Source: Rickettsiales bacterium (GTDB lineage: Bacteria; Pseudomonadota; Alphaproteobacteria; G027485855). From it: 64,000 nt of DNA. The stretch is taken from contig JAIXQD010000001.1 of NCBI GenBank assembly GCA_027485855.1, forward strand, positions 269,575-333,574. The letters run 5' to 3'. The stretch's first letter is position 1. Every line of letters starts with the position of its first letter. Both the position numbers and the translations under genes were made by a program. This document shows, piece after piece, positions 24,532-35,301 of the stretch. The notes beneath the pieces are model-generated. The model saw nothing but the letters and a program-made list of their open reading frames with translations. It did not search any database and was not told the origin of the DNA.

Positions 24532-25059
24532 ATATTCAGCAAGATATTCGGCACCGAGCTGCATATATTGCTCGGCCCTTATGGCAAATTGTGCCGTGTC
24601 TTTTTCAGTGAGTGCGCGCCAAAACTTTGCGGGGCTGCCTGCCCAAATCTGCCCGGTTTCAATGGCTTTGTCGGGCGTCAGCAAAGCACCCGCAGCCAAC
24701 ATGCCATAGCTATTTATTTTGGCGCCATCCATCACCGCGGCCTTCATACCAACAAAGGCATGGTCGGCCAAGGTGCAGGCATGGAGCAGTGCCATATGCC
24801 CCACAGTGCAGTTCCGGCCAACAAACGTGCCCTGCCCCTTAGCGGCCACATGAATAACCGTGCCATCTTGAATATTGCTGTTTTCGCCAATGCGAATAAC
24901 ATTTACATCACCACGCAGCACACAGCCAAACCAAATGCTGGCGCCCGCGGCAATCTCAACATCGCCAATAATAACCGCACCCGGCGCAATAAAAGCCGCA
25001 GGGTCAATTTTGGGCATCATCCCGCGATAGGGTAAAATAAGTGGCGCTGGAAAGCTCAT
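24511..25059 (-). CDS. Gamma-carbonic-anhydrase-like hexapeptide protein
   Basis: A 182-residue left-handed beta-helix protein of the gamma-carbonic anhydrase/YrdA/PaaY group. Hexapeptide repeats run through residues about 20-140. The three metal-ligand His residues are present in TVIHV and VGHMALLHAC, so metal binding is likely. Carbonic anhydrase activity is not guaranteed in this group; some members bind CoA derivatives. It starts within the stop of coaD (4-nt overlap). The last codons were built from the tandem repeat at 24508-24531. Confidence 0.88.
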   Translation of the reverse strand: MSFPAPLILPYRGMMPKIDPAAFIAPGAVIIGDVEIAAGASIWFGCVLRGDVNVIRIGENSNIQDGTVIHVAAKGQGTFVGRNCTVGHMALLHACTLADHAFVGMKAAVMDGAKINSYGMLAAGALLTPDKAIETGQIWAGSPAKFWRALTEKDTAQFAIRAEQYMQLGAEYLAEYQNLAKN

Positions 25060-25571
25060 GCGCTGGCCCCTAAAAAGCCAGAGTCAAACTTAGCTTGCAT
25101 TTTGCTGGCCACACGCGGGCTAACAAACTGGCTGATATCGCCGCCCAAACGGCCAATTTCCTTAACAAAGCGCGATGAGATAAATTGCTGCCGCTCGGAG
25201 GCCATTAAAAACACCGTTTCAATTTTTGGATTAAGCCGCGCATTCATGCCCGCCATCTGAAACTCATATTCAAAGTCAGAAACAGCGCGTAAGCCCCTAA
25301 TTAAAATTGATGCGCCCTCGGCCACCGCAAAATGCATGAGGAGGTTATTAAACGGCTTTACGGTTATTTTTGCGCCTTTAGCCACATGCTCGGCCACTTC
25401 ATCGGCCACAATATCAACCCGCTCGGCCAAACTAAAAAGCGGGCCTTTGCCGGCATTTTCGGCCACACCAATGATAAGATGATCGACCACGCGCAGCGCC
25501 CTGCTGATAATATCGAAATGCCCCGTGGTGATGGGGTCGAAGGTACCCGGATAGAGGCCTATTTTGCTCAT
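25056..25571 (-). CDS. coaD: Phosphopantetheine adenylyltransferase
   Basis: A 171-residue CoaD that makes dephospho-CoA from 4'-phosphopantetheine and ATP. The nucleotidyltransferase signature is [11 protein letters not shown] near the N-terminus, the substrate-contacting [13 protein letters not shown] is in the middle, and the ISSRFVKEI motif near residue 130 completes the active site. It overlaps the gyrA stop by 4 nt, as in other alphaproteobacteria, so transcription is linked to gyrA. Confidence 0.96.
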   Translation of the reverse strand: MSKIGLYPGTFDPITTGHFDIISRALRVVDHLIIGVAENAGKGPLFSLAERVDIVADEVAEHVAKGAKITVKPFNNLLMHFAVAEGASILIRGLRAVSDFEYEFQMAGMNARLNPKIETVFLMASERQQFISSRFVKEIGRLGGDISQFVSPRVASKMQAKFDSGFLGASA

Positions 25572-28315
25572 GGGGCTGGGGCCACCGTGCTGATTTCCTC
25601 TTGCTCGGCGGGCAAGCTGGCCACCGACACTAACCTATCGCCCTCATCCATGCGGAATAAAGTCACGCCTTGCGTTTTGCGCGCGGCAATGCGGATATCG
25701 CTAATGGGCATACGAATAATTTGCCCTTGCGCCGACACGCACATAATGTCTTGCCCCGCTTTAATGGGGAAAGCCGCAGCAATGGCATTGTTTTTAGCGC
25801 CCATTTGCATGGCCCAAATGCCCTGCCCGCCGCGCCCCGTTTCACGGAAATCGTAAGAAGAGCTGCGCTTACCAAAACCACTGTCAGAGATAGTCAGAAT
25901 AAATTCCTCAGCTGCAGCAAGTTCGGCCATGCGCTCGGCTGATAAAGCAATGGTGGCAACCGCGTCATCTTCGTCGGCCACCACGCTGTCTTCGTCATTG
26001 CTTTTCCATGCGGCATTACGCAAATAAGCCAAGCGCTCTTCGGCACTGGCATCGACATGGCGTAACACCGACAAAGAAATAACCTCGTCATCATCGGCAA
26101 GTTTAATGCCGCGCACGCCCATGCTGGTGCGGCCCGAAAATACCCGCACCTCTGGCACCGCAAAGCGAATGGTTTTGCCTTGTTTTGTCACCAGCATAAT
26201 ATCGTCGGCCTCGGTTGCGGGCATAACCGCAATAAGGCGCTCGCCCTCTTCCAGCTTCATGGCAATGAGGCCGCTTTGGCGGATATTTTGAAAATCGGAT
26301 AATAAATTACGGCGCACCGTACCCGCAGATGTAGCAAAGATAACATGCAATTTATCCCAGCTGGTTTCATCTTCCGGCATGGGCATAACGGCCGATATCA
26401 CCTCGCCTTGTTCAAGCGGCAGCAAATTCACCAGCGCCTTGCCTTTGGCCTGTGGGTTGCCTAATGGCAGCTTATAGGTTTTTAAGCGATAGACCATGCC
26501 ACGGTTTGAAAAGAGCAGCATGGGCGTGTGGGTGTTGGCCACAAAAAGCTGCGTGACCACATCTTCGTCTTTGGTAATCATGCCGGTGCGGCCCTTACCA
26601 CCGCGTTTTTGTGCACGATAAGTGGCCATGGGCACGCGCTTGACATAACCCGCCATGCTGAAAGTTACCACCATATCTTCGCGGGCAATCAGGTCTTCAA
26701 TGTCGGCCTCAAACTCAAGCTCCAGCAGCTCGGTTTTACGTGGTGTCGAAAATTGTGCTTTTATCTCTTGCAGCTCGGTGCGCAATACCACCAGCAGCTT
26801 GGCGCGGTCGGCCAAAATGGCCAGATATTCTTCAATGGCCAAGCCAACCTCGCGCAATTCGGCGGCAATTTTATCGCGCTCAAGGCCAGTCAGGCGCTGC
26901 AAGCGCAATTCTAAAATGGCTTTAGCTTGTGTTTCAGTCAGTTGGTAATCGGCGGCATTGCTGGCAGCGTCGCCATCGACCAGGGCCACCAAGGGCGCAA
27001 TGTCGGTTGCGGGCCAGCGGCGGGCCATCAGCTCGGCTTTGGCAACATGTGCATCGGCCGCTGCACGAATAAGCGCAATCACCGCATCGATATTGGCCAC
27101 GGCCACTGCTAAACCCAGCAAAATATGGGCGCGGTCACGGGCTTTGCCTAATTCAAACTCGGTGCGGCGGGTAATGACCTGCTCGCGGAAAGCCACAAAG
27201 CTGCTAATCACATCTTTGAGGTTGAGTAACTCAGGCCGGCCATCACGCAGCGCCAGCATATTGACCGAAAAAGTTGTTTGCAGCGGCGTATGCTTAAACA
27301 GCTGCGCCAGCACCACTTCGGCCACAGCATCGCGCTTGAGCTCAACTACCACGCGCACACCGCTGCGGTCTGATTCATCGCGCAAATCGCTGATGCCTTC
27401 AATAATTTTAAGTTGCACACATTCGGCAATGCGCTCAACCAGGCGTGATTTATTCACCTGATAGGGAATTTCGCTGATAATGATGGCTTCTTTGTCTTTG
27501 CGCACTTCTTCAATTTCAGTGCGGGCGCGCACCATAAGACTGCCGCGCCCCGTATGATAAGCGCTACGAATGCCATTGCGGCCCATAATGAGCGCACCGG
27601 TTGGAAAATCCGGGCCCTTCACAAACTCCATTAAATCTTCAATCGATAATTCTGGGTTATCGACCAAAGCACAGCAGGCATCAATCACTTCGCCTAAATT
27701 ATGGGTGGGGATATTGGTGGCCATGCCCACAGCAATGCCGCCCGCACCATTGACCAAAAGATTTGGAAAACGCGCCGGCAGCACCAATGGCTCTTGTGTG
27801 GACTCATCGTAATTGGGGCCGAAATCGACGGTGTTTTTATCAATATCGGCCAGCAATGCCTCGGCGGCTTTTTCAAGGCGGGCTTCGGTGTAACGCATGG
27901 CTGCTGGTGGGTCGCCATCCATCGAGCCAAAATTACCCTGACCATCAATCAGTTCAACCCGCACCGAAAAATCTTGTGCCAAGCGCACCATGGCATCGTA
28001 AATGGCGCTATCACCATGCGGGTGATATTTACCCATCACATCACCGACGATGCGTGCCGATTTTTTGTAGGGCTTGCTGCTGTCATAGCCGCCATCTTTC
28101 ATGGCGTATAAAATGCGCCGATGCACCGGCTTTAAACCATCGCGCACATCGGGCAAAGCGCGGCTAACAATCACCGACATCGCATAATCGAGATATGAGC
28201 GCTTCATCTCATCTTCAAGAAAAATGGGCGCGGTATCGTTGGCAGCGGGCGGCAAATTACCCGCAGCATTGCTGGGCGTTGTTGGCGGCGTTGTTGGGTT
28301 TTCAGCGTCAGACAT
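25568..28315 (-). CDS. gyrA: DNA gyrase subunit A
   Basis: A 915-residue GyrA, the breakage-reunion subunit of gyrase. The catalytic Tyr lies in AMRYTEARL. The quinolone-resistance region reads [10 protein letters not shown], with Ser and Asp at the positions equivalent to E. coli 83 and 87; these are the sensitive-type residues. The C-terminal beta-pinwheel DNA-wrapping domain has the GyrA-box (RGGKGR) and its repeated blade motifs, and a 30-residue acidic/Ala-rich insert lies between blades. The ATG at 28315 is favoured over an in-frame GTG at 28327; neither has a strong ribosome site. Confidence 0.96.
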   Translation of the reverse strand: MSDAENPTTPPTTPSNAAGNLPPAANDTAPIFLEDEMKRSYLDYAMSVIVSRALPDVRDGLKPVHRRILYAMKDGGYDSSKPYKKSARIVGDVMGKYHPHGDSAIYDAMVRLAQDFSVRVELIDGQGNFGSMDGDPPAAMRYTEARLEKAAEALLADIDKNTVDFGPNYDESTQEPLVLPARFPNLLVNGAGGIAVGMATNIPTHNLGEVIDACCALVDNPELSIEDLMEFVKGPDFPTGALIMGRNGIRSAYHTGRGSLMVRARTEIEEVRKDKEAIIISEIPYQVNKSRLVERIAECVQLKIIEGISDLRDESDRSGVRVVVELKRDAVAEVVLAQLFKHTPLQTTFSVNMLALRDGRPELLNLKDVISSFVAFREQVITRRTEFELGKARDRAHILLGLAVAVANIDAVIALIRAAADAHVAKAELMARRWPATDIAPLVALVDGDAASNAADYQLTETQAKAILELRLQRLTGLERDKIAAELREVGLAIEEYLAILADRAKLLVVLRTELQEIKAQFSTPRKTELLELEFEADIEDLIAREDMVVTFSMAGYVKRVPMATYRAQKRGGKGRTGMITKDEDVVTQLFVANTHTPMLLFSNRGMVYRLKTYKLPLGNPQAKGKALVNLLPLEQGEVISAVMPMPEDETSWDKLHVIFATSAGTVRRNLLSDFQNIRQSGLIAMKLEEGERLIAVMPATEADDIMLVTKQGKTIRFAVPEVRVFSGRTSMGVRGIKLADDDEVISLSVLRHVDASAEERLAYLRNAAWKSNDEDSVVADEDDAVATIALSAERMAELAAAEEFILTISDSGFGKRSSSYDFRETGRGGQGIWAMQMGAKNNAIAAAFPIKAGQDIMCVSAQGQIIRMPISDIRIAARKTQGVTLFRMDEGDRLVSVASLPAEQEEISTVAPAP

Positions 28316-28403
28316 AAGGCAGCTCACTTAGCAGCAAGAATCAGCAAAATTGCCATTTTTTCTAGCATTTTTTGTGGGTTAGCTCAAGCAATGCTGCAAA
28401 ATT

Positions 28404-28452
28404 CTGGGCCCCAAAAACTGGGCCATCTATCTGGGCCCCAAAAACTGGGCCA
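28404..28452. repeat. Two 22-nt direct repeats between ssb and gyrA
   Basis: The unit CTGGGCCCCAAAAACTGGGC plus CA occurs at 28404-28425 and 28431-28452, separated by five bases. Each unit has a short internal inverted repeat (TGGGCC / GGCCCA type), so each could form a small hairpin. The pair sits in the 231-nt spacer before gyrA. Confidence 0.85.
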
Positions 28453-28558
28453 CTAATCTTGATAATGATGAGGCGCACGGCACAGCCCAAAGCAAGCCAT
28501 GATTCATGGCCAGCTTCATGCCGCACAAAACAACTATAGAGTGAGCGCAAAATCTGGC

Positions 28559-29035
28559 TTAGAACGGAATCTCATCGTCAAGATCGCTGCGGCCGCCGCC
28601 CATATTCAAGGCACGTCCACCGCCGCCGCCGCTGCTGCCATAATCGGGCAAGCCCGTATCATCATTAGCGCTGCCGCCTTTGCTGGCGCCATCAAGCATA
28701 GTCAGTTCGCCCCGATACTGACCCAAAACAACTTCGGTTGTGTATTTTTCGTTGCCGTCTTTGTCGGTATATTTGCGGGTTTGCAACTGGCCTTCAATGT
28801 AAAGCTTGCTGCCTTTTTTAATGTATTTCTCAACCACATCAACAATGCGGTCATTGAACACCACCACGCGGTGCCATTCGGTTTTCTCTTTACGCTCGCC
28901 GGTGGCTTTGTCTTTCCAGTTTTCGCTGGTGGCGATGCTGAAGCTGGCAATTTTGCCGCCATTTTGACTGCTGCGAATTTCGGGGTCTTTGCCCAAATTA
29001 CCCACAAGAATGACTTTATTGACGCTACCGGCCAT
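28559..29035 (-). CDS. ssb: Single-stranded DNA-binding protein SSB
   Basis: A 158-residue SSB. The OB-fold domain covers residues 1-110 (VNKVILVGNLGKDPE, WHRVVVFN, YIEGQLQTRKY). A flexible Gly-rich linker follows. The C-terminal acidic tip DLDDEIPF, which recruits replication and repair proteins, is intact. A GAGG ribosome site and a candidate promoter are upstream. Confidence 0.97.
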   Translation of the reverse strand: MAGSVNKVILVGNLGKDPEIRSSQNGGKIASFSIATSENWKDKATGERKEKTEWHRVVVFNDRIVDVVEKYIKKGSKLYIEGQLQTRKYTDKDGNEKYTTEVVLGQYRGELTMLDGASKGGSANDDTGLPDYGSSGGGGGRALNMGGGRSDLDDEIPF

Positions 29036-29073
29036 GGCTGAAAATCCTCATGTTATAAGTGAAGTGCTGGCTT

Positions 29074-29101
29074 TTTATAGGCCAGATTGAAGATGCTGCA
29101 A
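29074..29101 (-). promoter_or_regulatory. Candidate sigma-70-type promoter of ssb
   Basis: On the minus strand a TTGCAG (29096-29101) is followed after 16 nt by TATAAA (29074-29079), about 40 nt upstream of the ssb start. The -10 is good, the -35 weak. A 5-bp inverted repeat overlaps the -10. Confidence 0.35.
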
Positions 29102-29121
29102 AGCGCTTTTAATAATTAAGT

Positions 29122-30084
29122 TTAAGTGACGCCATCTGCACCACCGCCACAAATAAGTGTGGCAATGGTTTGGCTTGGCTCGGTCTGCACTTGCCCTGTT
29201 TGCAAGGCCGCCAACCCAGCAGCGCCAGCCATTTCGGCTGCGATACGCCCCTCATCCCACAAAAAGCGGCTGGCGGCGAGCATCTCTTCGTCGGTCACGC
29301 AAACCACCTCATCGACCATGGCCTGAATAATTGGCCAGTTAGCCTCGCTGGTGCTTTTGGGCGCCAGCGACACGGCCTTGGTTTTAACCGAAGGCAGCGC
29401 CACAATATGCCCCGCTTTAAAGCTGGCGGTCAGCTTGGCCGCGCCCTTTGGCTCTACGCCAATGATTTTGCACTGAGGCTGTAGCGCTTTCATGCCAAGC
29501 GCAAGCCCTGCAATAAGCCCGCCGCCACCCACCGCAATGAGTAATTGATTGATGGCCGGCATTTGTTGATGCAGCTCTATGGCTAAAGTGCCTTGTCCGG
29601 CAATCACCACAGGGTCGGCAAAAGCATGCACATAGCTACAGCCTTGCTCTTGCGCCACTTTCAGCGCGGCGGCATGGGCATCGTCCCACGACACCCCCAC
29701 CCGCACCACTGTGGCCCCCCACGCCCGCAGCCTGGCCGCACGCACCTCGGGCACACCTTTTGAGAGATAAACCGTAACTGGCGCATCAATCACTCGCCCC
29801 GCATAGGTCAGCGCCATGCCGTGATTGCCGCCCGAGGCCGTAACCAACCCCTTTTTGCGCACGGCTTCAGGCAAGCTCAGCACCTTATTGAGCGCGCCCC
29901 GCACCTTAAAAGAGCCGGTCACCTGATGGTTTTCAAGCTTGCATAGCAACTTTGCCGCTAATTGTGGTGCCAAGCCAGCAGGGCGGCAATGATTTAAATG
30001 CAAAATTGGCGTCGCTCTAATAAAAGGGCTAATTCGGCTGTGGGCCGCATAAATATCGTCTAAACTTATGGCAAATTGGCTCAT
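29122..30084 (-). CDS. Serine/threonine dehydratase-like PLP enzyme
   Basis: A 320-residue fold-type II PLP enzyme of the threonine dehydratase/serine racemase group, lacking the C-terminal regulatory domain of biosynthetic IlvA. The PLP Lys lies in GSFKVRGA. The substrate loop is SGGNHGM and the phosphate-binding glycine loop is VGGGGLIAG. It would deaminate Thr or Ser to the 2-oxo acid. Thr deaminase, serine racemase and hydroxyaspartate dehydratase are all possible. It is divergent from uvrA with only 46 nt between them. Confidence 0.88.
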   Translation of the reverse strand: MSQFAISLDDIYAAHSRISPFIRATPILHLNHCRPAGLAPQLAAKLLCKLENHQVTGSFKVRGALNKVLSLPEAVRKKGLVTASGGNHGMALTYAGRVIDAPVTVYLSKGVPEVRAARLRAWGATVVRVGVSWDDAHAAALKVAQEQGCSYVHAFADPVVIAGQGTLAIELHQQMPAINQLLIAVGGGGLIAGLALGMKALQPQCKIIGVEPKGAAKLTASFKAGHIVALPSVKTKAVSLAPKSTSEANWPIIQAMVDEVVCVTDEEMLAASRFLWDEGRIAAEMAGAAGLAALQTGQVQTEPSQTIATLICGGGADGVT

Positions 30085-30130
30085 AAAGACTTATTTAAAG
30101 TAAGATTCAGATAAAAGAAAGACACCCACT

Positions 30131-32986
30131 ATGCAACGCAACATAACCGTACGCGGCGCCCGCGAGCATAATTTAAAAAACATTGATGTGAATATGCCGC
30201 GTGATCAGCTGGTGGTGATTACCGGCGTTTCGGGCTCGGGCAAATCGTCGCTGGCCTTCGATACCATTTATGCCGAGGGTCAACGCCGTTATGTTGAAAG
30301 TCTTTCGGCCTATGCGCGGCAATTTTTAGAGCTACAAAAAAAGCCCGATGTTGATGCCATTGAAGGCCTCTCGCCGGCCATTTCTATCGAGCAAAAAACC
30401 ACCTCTAAAAATCCGCGCTCGACGGTGGGCACCGTTACCGAGATTTACGATTATATGCGCCTGTTATGGGCGCGCGTGGGCGTGCCTTACTCGCCCACAA
30501 CGGGCCTGCCGATAGAAAGCCAATCGGTCAGCCAAATGGTCGATCGTATTTTGGCCATGCCACAAGGCACAAGGCTGTTGCTTTTGGCCCCTATCGTGCG
30601 GGGCCGTAAGGGCGAGTATAAAGCCGAAATACAAGAGCTGGCCAAAAAGGGTTTTCAGCGTTTGCGCGTGAATGGCAAAATTTATGATATTGGCGCGGTG
30701 CCGGCATTAAACAAAAAACTTAAACACGATATAGAAGTTGTTGTTGACCGGCTGGTGGTTAAGGCCGATTTAGCCACGCGCCTCGCCGATTCAATTGAAA
30801 CCGCGCTTAAATTAAGCGATGGCCTCGTTTATGCCGATAATGCCGATGATAACACACGGCAAGTTTTAAGCGCAAAATTTGCCTGCCCCGTATCGGGCTT
30901 TACGCTGCCTGAAATTGAGCCCAGATTATTTTCCTTTAACTCGCCGCATGGCGCCTGCCCCACTTGCGATGGGCTTGGCGAAAAACTTTACTTTGATGCC
31001 GCCTTGGTTGTGCCGGACGAGGGCTTAAGCTTGGCCGATGGCGCTATTGCACCGTGGAAAAGTGCCTATAGCCAATTTTATCAAACAACTTTAGCTACCT
31101 TATGCAAAGCCTATAAAGGCAGCATGAGCGCGCCTTGGCACAAGCTGCCGGCAAAATTACAGCATGCTATTTTGCATGGCTCGGGCACGGATGAACATAC
31201 TTTTACCTACGAAGATAGCAATCGGCGTTATAGCTCTACTAAGGCTTTTGAAGGGGTTTTACCCAACCTGGAGCGACGCTGGCGCGAAACCGAAAGCGAG
31301 TGGATGCGTGAGGAATTATCGCGCTTTCAGAGCAGCCGTCCTTGTGAGGCATGCCATGGCGCACGCCTTAAGCCCGAGGCTTTATGCGTAAAAATTGGCG
31401 GGCGCACCATTAGTGAGGCCACCGCTTTATCGATAAAATCGGCCCGCGATTGGTTTGCCGCCTTGCCCTCGGGCTTTAGCAAACAACAGCGCGAAATTGC
31501 CAGCCGCATTCTGCGCGAAATTAATGAGCGCCTCGGCTTTTTGGTTGATGTAGGCCTCGATTATCTTACTTTAGCGCGCAGTGCTGGCACGCTCTCGGGC
31601 GGCGAAAGCCAGCGCATCAGGCTCGCCTCACAAATTGGCTCGGGCCTGACGGGCGTGCTTTATGTGCTTGATGAGCCATCGATTGGTTTGCACCAGCGCG
31701 ATAATGACCGCCTTTTGGCAACTTTGCGCCGCTTGCGCGATTTGGGCAATACGGTGTTGGTGGTTGAACATGATGAAGATGCCATTCGCACGGCCGATTA
31801 TGTTATCGATATGGGGCCAGCCGCGGGCGTCCATGGCGGGCATGTGGTGGCCGAGGGGAGTGCCGCACAAATTGCCGCCAACCCCAAAAGCATTACCGGG
31901 CAATATCTCAATGGCACACGCAGCATCGCTGTGCCGAAGCAACGCCGCCCTGCCCAACCAAAACGCTTTTTAGAAATTATGGGTGCGAGTGGCAATAATC
32001 TTAAAAATATCAATGTGCAGATTCCGCTTGGTACCTTTACCTGCGTCACGGGCGTGTCGGGCGGCGGTAAATCAACCCTGATTATTGAAACGCTTTATAA
32101 AGCGCTATCTAAAAAACTGAATAACAGCCGCGACATGGCCGCACCGCATAAAGCGCTGAAAGGCGTTGAACTGATAGATAAGGTGATTGATATCGACCAA
32201 TCGCCCATTGGTCGCACGCCGCGCTCTAATCCGGCCACTTATACGGGCGCCTTCACCCCTATTCGGGAATGGTTTGCGGGCTTGCCCGATGCACAGGCAC
32301 GTGGTTATGGCCCTGGGCGTTTTTCTTTTAATGTCAAAGGTGGGCGCTGTGAGGCCTGCGAAGGCGATGGCGTAATTCGGGTGGCCATGCATTTTCTGCC
32401 CGATGTTTATGTCACCTGCGAGACCTGCAATGGCCAGCGCTATAATCGCGAGACGCTGAGCATCACTTATCGTGGTAAAACCATTGCCGATGTGTTGGAT
32501 ATGACGGTTGCCGAAGGCGCGGAATTTTTTAAGGCTGTGCCGAGCATTCGCGATAAAATGGCCACGCTCGATCGGGTGGGCCTTGGTTACATTAAAATTG
32601 GCCAAGCCGCCACCACACTTTCGGGCGGCGAAGCGCAGCGCGTTAAATTAGCCAAAGAGCTGGCACGCCGAGCCACGGGCAAAACACTTTATATTTTAGA
32701 TGAGCCCACAACCGGTTTACATTTTGAAGATATTCGTAAGCTCTTGGAAGTTTTGCACACGCTGGTGGATCAGGGTAATACGGTTTTAGTTATCGAGCAT
32801 AATCTGGAAGTGATAAAAACCGCCGATTGGTTGATTGATCTTGGCCCCGAAGGCGGCGATGCCGGTGGGCATATTGTGGCCAGCGGTACACCCGAAGATG
32901 TGGCCAAAGTCAAAGCCAGCTATACCGGCCATTATTTGTCGCCCTATTTAACTAAACCCAGCCAAGCGCGCAAAAAAAGCGCCTAA
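30131..32986 (+). CDS. uvrA: Excinuclease ABC subunit A
   Basis: A 951-residue UvrA, damage-recognition ATPase of nucleotide excision repair. Both ABC modules are complete: Walker A motifs GVSGSGKSS and GVSGGGKST, signatures LSGGESQR and LSGGEAQR, Walker B motifs VLDEPSIGL and ILDEPTTGL. The second module carries an intact four-Cys zinc finger (CEAC and CETC), and the first has CPTC plus an upstream Cys. Location beside ssb-gyrA is typical for alphaproteobacteria. No convincing LexA box was seen in the short divergent spacer. Confidence 0.97.
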   Translation: MQRNITVRGAREHNLKNIDVNMPRDQLVVITGVSGSGKSSLAFDTIYAEGQRRYVESLSAYARQFLELQKKPDVDAIEGLSPAISIEQKTTSKNPRSTVGTVTEIYDYMRLLWARVGVPYSPTTGLPIESQSVSQMVDRILAMPQGTRLLLLAPIVRGRKGEYKAEIQELAKKGFQRLRVNGKIYDIGAVPALNKKLKHDIEVVVDRLVVKADLATRLADSIETALKLSDGLVYADNADDNTRQVLSAKFACPVSGFTLPEIEPRLFSFNSPHGACPTCDGLGEKLYFDAALVVPDEGLSLADGAIAPWKSAYSQFYQTTLATLCKAYKGSMSAPWHKLPAKLQHAILHGSGTDEHTFTYEDSNRRYSSTKAFEGVLPNLERRWRETESEWMREELSRFQSSRPCEACHGARLKPEALCVKIGGRTISEATALSIKSARDWFAALPSGFSKQQREIASRILREINERLGFLVDVGLDYLTLARSAGTLSGGESQRIRLASQIGSGLTGVLYVLDEPSIGLHQRDNDRLLATLRRLRDLGNTVLVVEHDEDAIRTADYVIDMGPAAGVHGGHVVAEGSAAQIAANPKSITGQYLNGTRSIAVPKQRRPAQPKRFLEIMGASGNNLKNINVQIPLGTFTCVTGVSGGGKSTLIIETLYKALSKKLNNSRDMAAPHKALKGVELIDKVIDIDQSPIGRTPRSNPATYTGAFTPIREWFAGLPDAQARGYGPGRFSFNVKGGRCEACEGDGVIRVAMHFLPDVYVTCETCNGQRYNRETLSITYRGKTIADVLDMTVAEGAEFFKAVPSIRDKMATLDRVGLGYIKIGQAATTLSGGEAQRVKLAKELARRATGKTLYILDEPTTGLHFEDIRKLLEVLHTLVDQGNTVLVIEHNLEVIKTADWLIDLGPEGGDAGGHIVASGTPEDVAKVKASYTGHYLSPYLTKPSQARKKSA

Positions 32987-33042
32987 GAAATGGCGTAAAA
33001 AAGCTGCAGCATTTTTTGTAAAAACTCGTATATGCTGAGCTT

Positions 33043-34572
33043 ATGGAAGCGCTCCCTCCTGGCCCTAAACTTTCAAGCCGCCTTGGCGATATGGCGCTTA
33101 AACGGCTGCGCGATTTAGTGCGCGATAATGGCATTGCGCCAGAAGACCTCAAGCTAAATACCATAGAGGCCGATGATTATCGCTTGGGCGGCACAATAGC
33201 TTTATCGCCGCGGCTTATTGCTAAAAGGCGGCGCTATGCAGGTGCGGCAAAATCGGGCGGGCAGCGCAGCTTTAATAATTTTTCAGAGTTGCTGACTGCC
33301 ATCAATAACGACGCCCCACCCGATGGCTGGTTTGATGAAGCCGTCACCGAGCTGCGGCAAACCGCTGGCGAAGGCTGGGGCTTTAGCGGCGACATTGAAA
33401 TAGATAGCAGCGCGCAAATTTGGAGCGCGACCGAGCCCTGCGGCACTTGTGCGGGGGCCGCACAAAGCCTTTGCCCGCGCTGCCAAGGGCGCCGGCAAGA
33501 ACATTGCAAACAATGTAATGGCGATGGCCTAGAACAGTGCCGCTATTGCCATGGTTCGGGCTATGACCCAACGCAACCGCCGCAAAGCAAACTATGCCCG
33601 CAATGTCAGGGGCGGCGGCAAATGCAATGCGCCTTGTGCACAGGGCGCGGGCTGCTGGCTTGCACGCAATGTCAAGCAAAGGGCACCATTGCCTGCGTCA
33701 CCTGCAAAGCCACGGGCAAATTTACCGAAGAAGCCGAAGTAAAAGTCGCCGTGGCTGGCGAATTTAGTTTTCAAAAAATTGATGATTTGCCGCAAAATAT
33801 TCGCAAAATTATCGACCGCACCAGTTTTGCCGCTTTAGCGCGTCATGCCGAAGTGCAGCTTACCGTGCCTGAAAATCCAAGAGAACACACACTCAGCTAT
33901 GAGGCCATTCTGCCCTATGGCGATGCCGAATTTAGCCTTGATAACAAAATCTATAAGGCCAAAATTGTGGGCCAAAAAGCCGCCATACTTGATTTACCGG
34001 CCATTTTAGATGCGCCATTACAAGCGGCCTTTGCTAAAGGCGCACCCTATCCGCGCCTGCTGATTGAAAGCATGACCCTCATTTTACAAGATGTGGGCAA
34101 AGCCCCGCTTATGTTGCGTCGCCTTTACCCAGCGGCTGTCTCGGCCGAGATGCAGCAAAAAGCTTTGCAGCAGGCAAAATTACTGCTGCGGCAAAACACC
34201 CAAAAAGCGATTTTGCTGGCAGCACTCGCCATGCTTTTTATCAGTGCCGCTACGGGCTATATGTGGTTTGAATGGCTCAGAATTTTTGTGCCCGCGCCAC
34301 AGACTGCGCCAGAGTTGCTGCGCGGTGCCTTAGATTTTGCGCTGCTATTAGCTTTGTGTTTTGCCACAGGGCAAATGCTGGATAAAATTGGCCTCTCTAT
34401 GTTAAGGCGGCGTTTGCCCCAATTAAAAATACCGACGCAAGCGCATTTACCCATTAAGCTGTGGTTATGGCTATTATGGGGCGCGCAAGCCGCTTGTTAT
34501 CTTGGCAATGCCGCATTTTCGAGCTTACCACCGCTTTGGTGGCAAAAAATAATGTCATTGCTGCAAGTATAA
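33043..34572 (+). CDS. Membrane protein with eight CxxC (DnaJ-type) motifs
   Basis: A 509-residue protein not recognised as a named family. Residues 133-221 hold eight CxxC motifs, many followed by GxG or GRR (CKQCNGDG, CRYCHGSG, CPQCQGRR, CALCTGRG), the pattern of the DnaJ Cys-rich zinc domain but twice its number of CxxC units (DnaJ has four). No J-domain HPD is present. A beta-rich soluble part follows (about 225-350), and the C-terminus has three hydrophobic segments (about 385-407, 425-447 and 475-495). It therefore looks like a membrane-anchored zinc-ribbon protein with its domains probably in the cytoplasm. It follows uvrA by 56 nt. A chaperone-like role is only an analogy. Confidence 0.8.
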   Translation: MEALPPGPKLSSRLGDMALKRLRDLVRDNGIAPEDLKLNTIEADDYRLGGTIALSPRLIAKRRRYAGAAKSGGQRSFNNFSELLTAINNDAPPDGWFDEAVTELRQTAGEGWGFSGDIEIDSSAQIWSATEPCGTCAGAAQSLCPRCQGRRQEHCKQCNGDGLEQCRYCHGSGYDPTQPPQSKLCPQCQGRRQMQCALCTGRGLLACTQCQAKGTIACVTCKATGKFTEEAEVKVAVAGEFSFQKIDDLPQNIRKIIDRTSFAALARHAEVQLTVPENPREHTLSYEAILPYGDAEFSLDNKIYKAKIVGQKAAILDLPAILDAPLQAAFAKGAPYPRLLIESMTLILQDVGKAPLMLRRLYPAAVSAEMQQKALQQAKLLLRQNTQKAILLAALAMLFISAATGYMWFEWLRIFVPAPQTAPELLRGALDFALLLALCFATGQMLDKIGLSMLRRRLPQLKIPTQAHLPIKLWLWLLWGAQAACYLGNAAFSSLPPLWWQKIMSLLQV

Positions 34573-34574
34573 AA

Positions 34575-34602
34575 AAACGGGGAGCATCACTGCCCCCCGT
34601 TT
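34575..34602. terminator. Bidirectional terminator between convergent genes
   Basis: AAACGGGG (34575-34582) pairs with CCCCGTTT (34595-34602) around a 12-nt loop. Read on the minus strand the stem is followed by a T-run, so it efficiently ends the PuuD-like operon. In the plus direction it probably also stops the CxxC-protein transcript, with a weaker T-run. Confidence 0.8.
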
Positions 34603-34613
34603 AATAGAATGTC

Positions 34614-34637
34614 AAAAAACTAACCCAGAAACTAACC
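34614..34637. repeat. Two 12-nt tandem repeats over a stop codon
   Basis: On the minus strand GGTTAGTTTCTG is followed directly by GGTTAGTTTTTT (10 of 12 identical). The first unit contains the last Gly codon and the TAG stop of the gene ending at 34632. Confidence 0.8.
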
Positions 34638-35225
34638 TAATAGGCCTTGCGAAATCATGCAATACAGCATGGGCCATGACATAATAAAATTAAAGCGCGA
34701 AAACAGCATGGCCATGCGGGCTGATGCGGCCTTGGTGGCATCATCGGCTGGCACTAAACCTAAAGCACGTTGCTGATTGGGCCAAATAATAAACCACACA
34801 TTAAAGGCCATAATCAAAGCCAGCCACATGCCTAAGCCAATGGTCAGGTAATCGCCATGCAAAGACAAGGCCTCAACCATGTAACCTTTTTTCATGGCGG
34901 TGAGCAGGCCAAAGGCAACGGTGGCCGCGGCAGCCCAACGGAACCAAAATAACGCCACAGGCGCAATGTGCTTGGTGATGCCAGGTTTTAATTCGGCGGG
35001 TACTTTGGGCATTGTGGGAATTTGCACAAAATTGAAATACCACAACAACCCAATCCACAAAATGCCAGCCAGCACATGCACCACAGTAATGGCCACAATC
35101 CAAAATTGCTCGGGCGAGGTTTGCATCATGTCACCATGACGGCCCCAAACAATCAGCAAAGTTAAGGCTAAACCGGTCAGCAAGGCCAGCTTCATATCTT
35201 CGAATAATTTAAGCAGATTTTTCAT
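34632..35225 (-). CDS. PuuD-like integral membrane protein (Urate_ox_N family)
   Basis: A 197-residue protein with four or five membrane helices. The VVHVLAGILWIGLLWYFNFVQ segment, the PVALFWFRWAAAATVAFGLL segment and WFIIWPNQQ match what I know of the N-terminal domain of the PuuD urate hydroxylase/urate oxidase membrane family. The cytochrome c domain of full-length PuuD is missing, so urate oxidation cannot be assumed. It is last in the ppx-rlmE-rsmB-GNAT direction. Confidence 0.7.
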   Translation of the reverse strand: MKNLLKLFEDMKLALLTGLALTLLIVWGRHGDMMQTSPEQFWIVAITVVHVLAGILWIGLLWYFNFVQIPTMPKVPAELKPGITKHIAPVALFWFRWAAAATVAFGLLTAMKKGYMVEALSLHGDYLTIGLGMWLALIMAFNVWFIIWPNQQRALGLVPADDATKAASARMAMLFSRFNFIMSWPMLYCMISQGLLG

Positions 35226-35301
35226 TGCACACTCCTTTAGTGTTGATGGCTAAGCTTAAGCCAAGCAACAGATTCGCACCAGTTGTTGTTAGGGGGGATT
35301 G

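Noticed and set aside
25568..28315. Quinolone-resistance mutations in gyrA
   Set aside because: The [10 protein letters not shown] segment has Ser and Asp at the key positions, i.e. the sensitive type.
28499..29041. 180-codon plus-strand frame
   Set aside because: It is the antisense shadow of ssb, which has a clear OB-fold and DDEIPF end.
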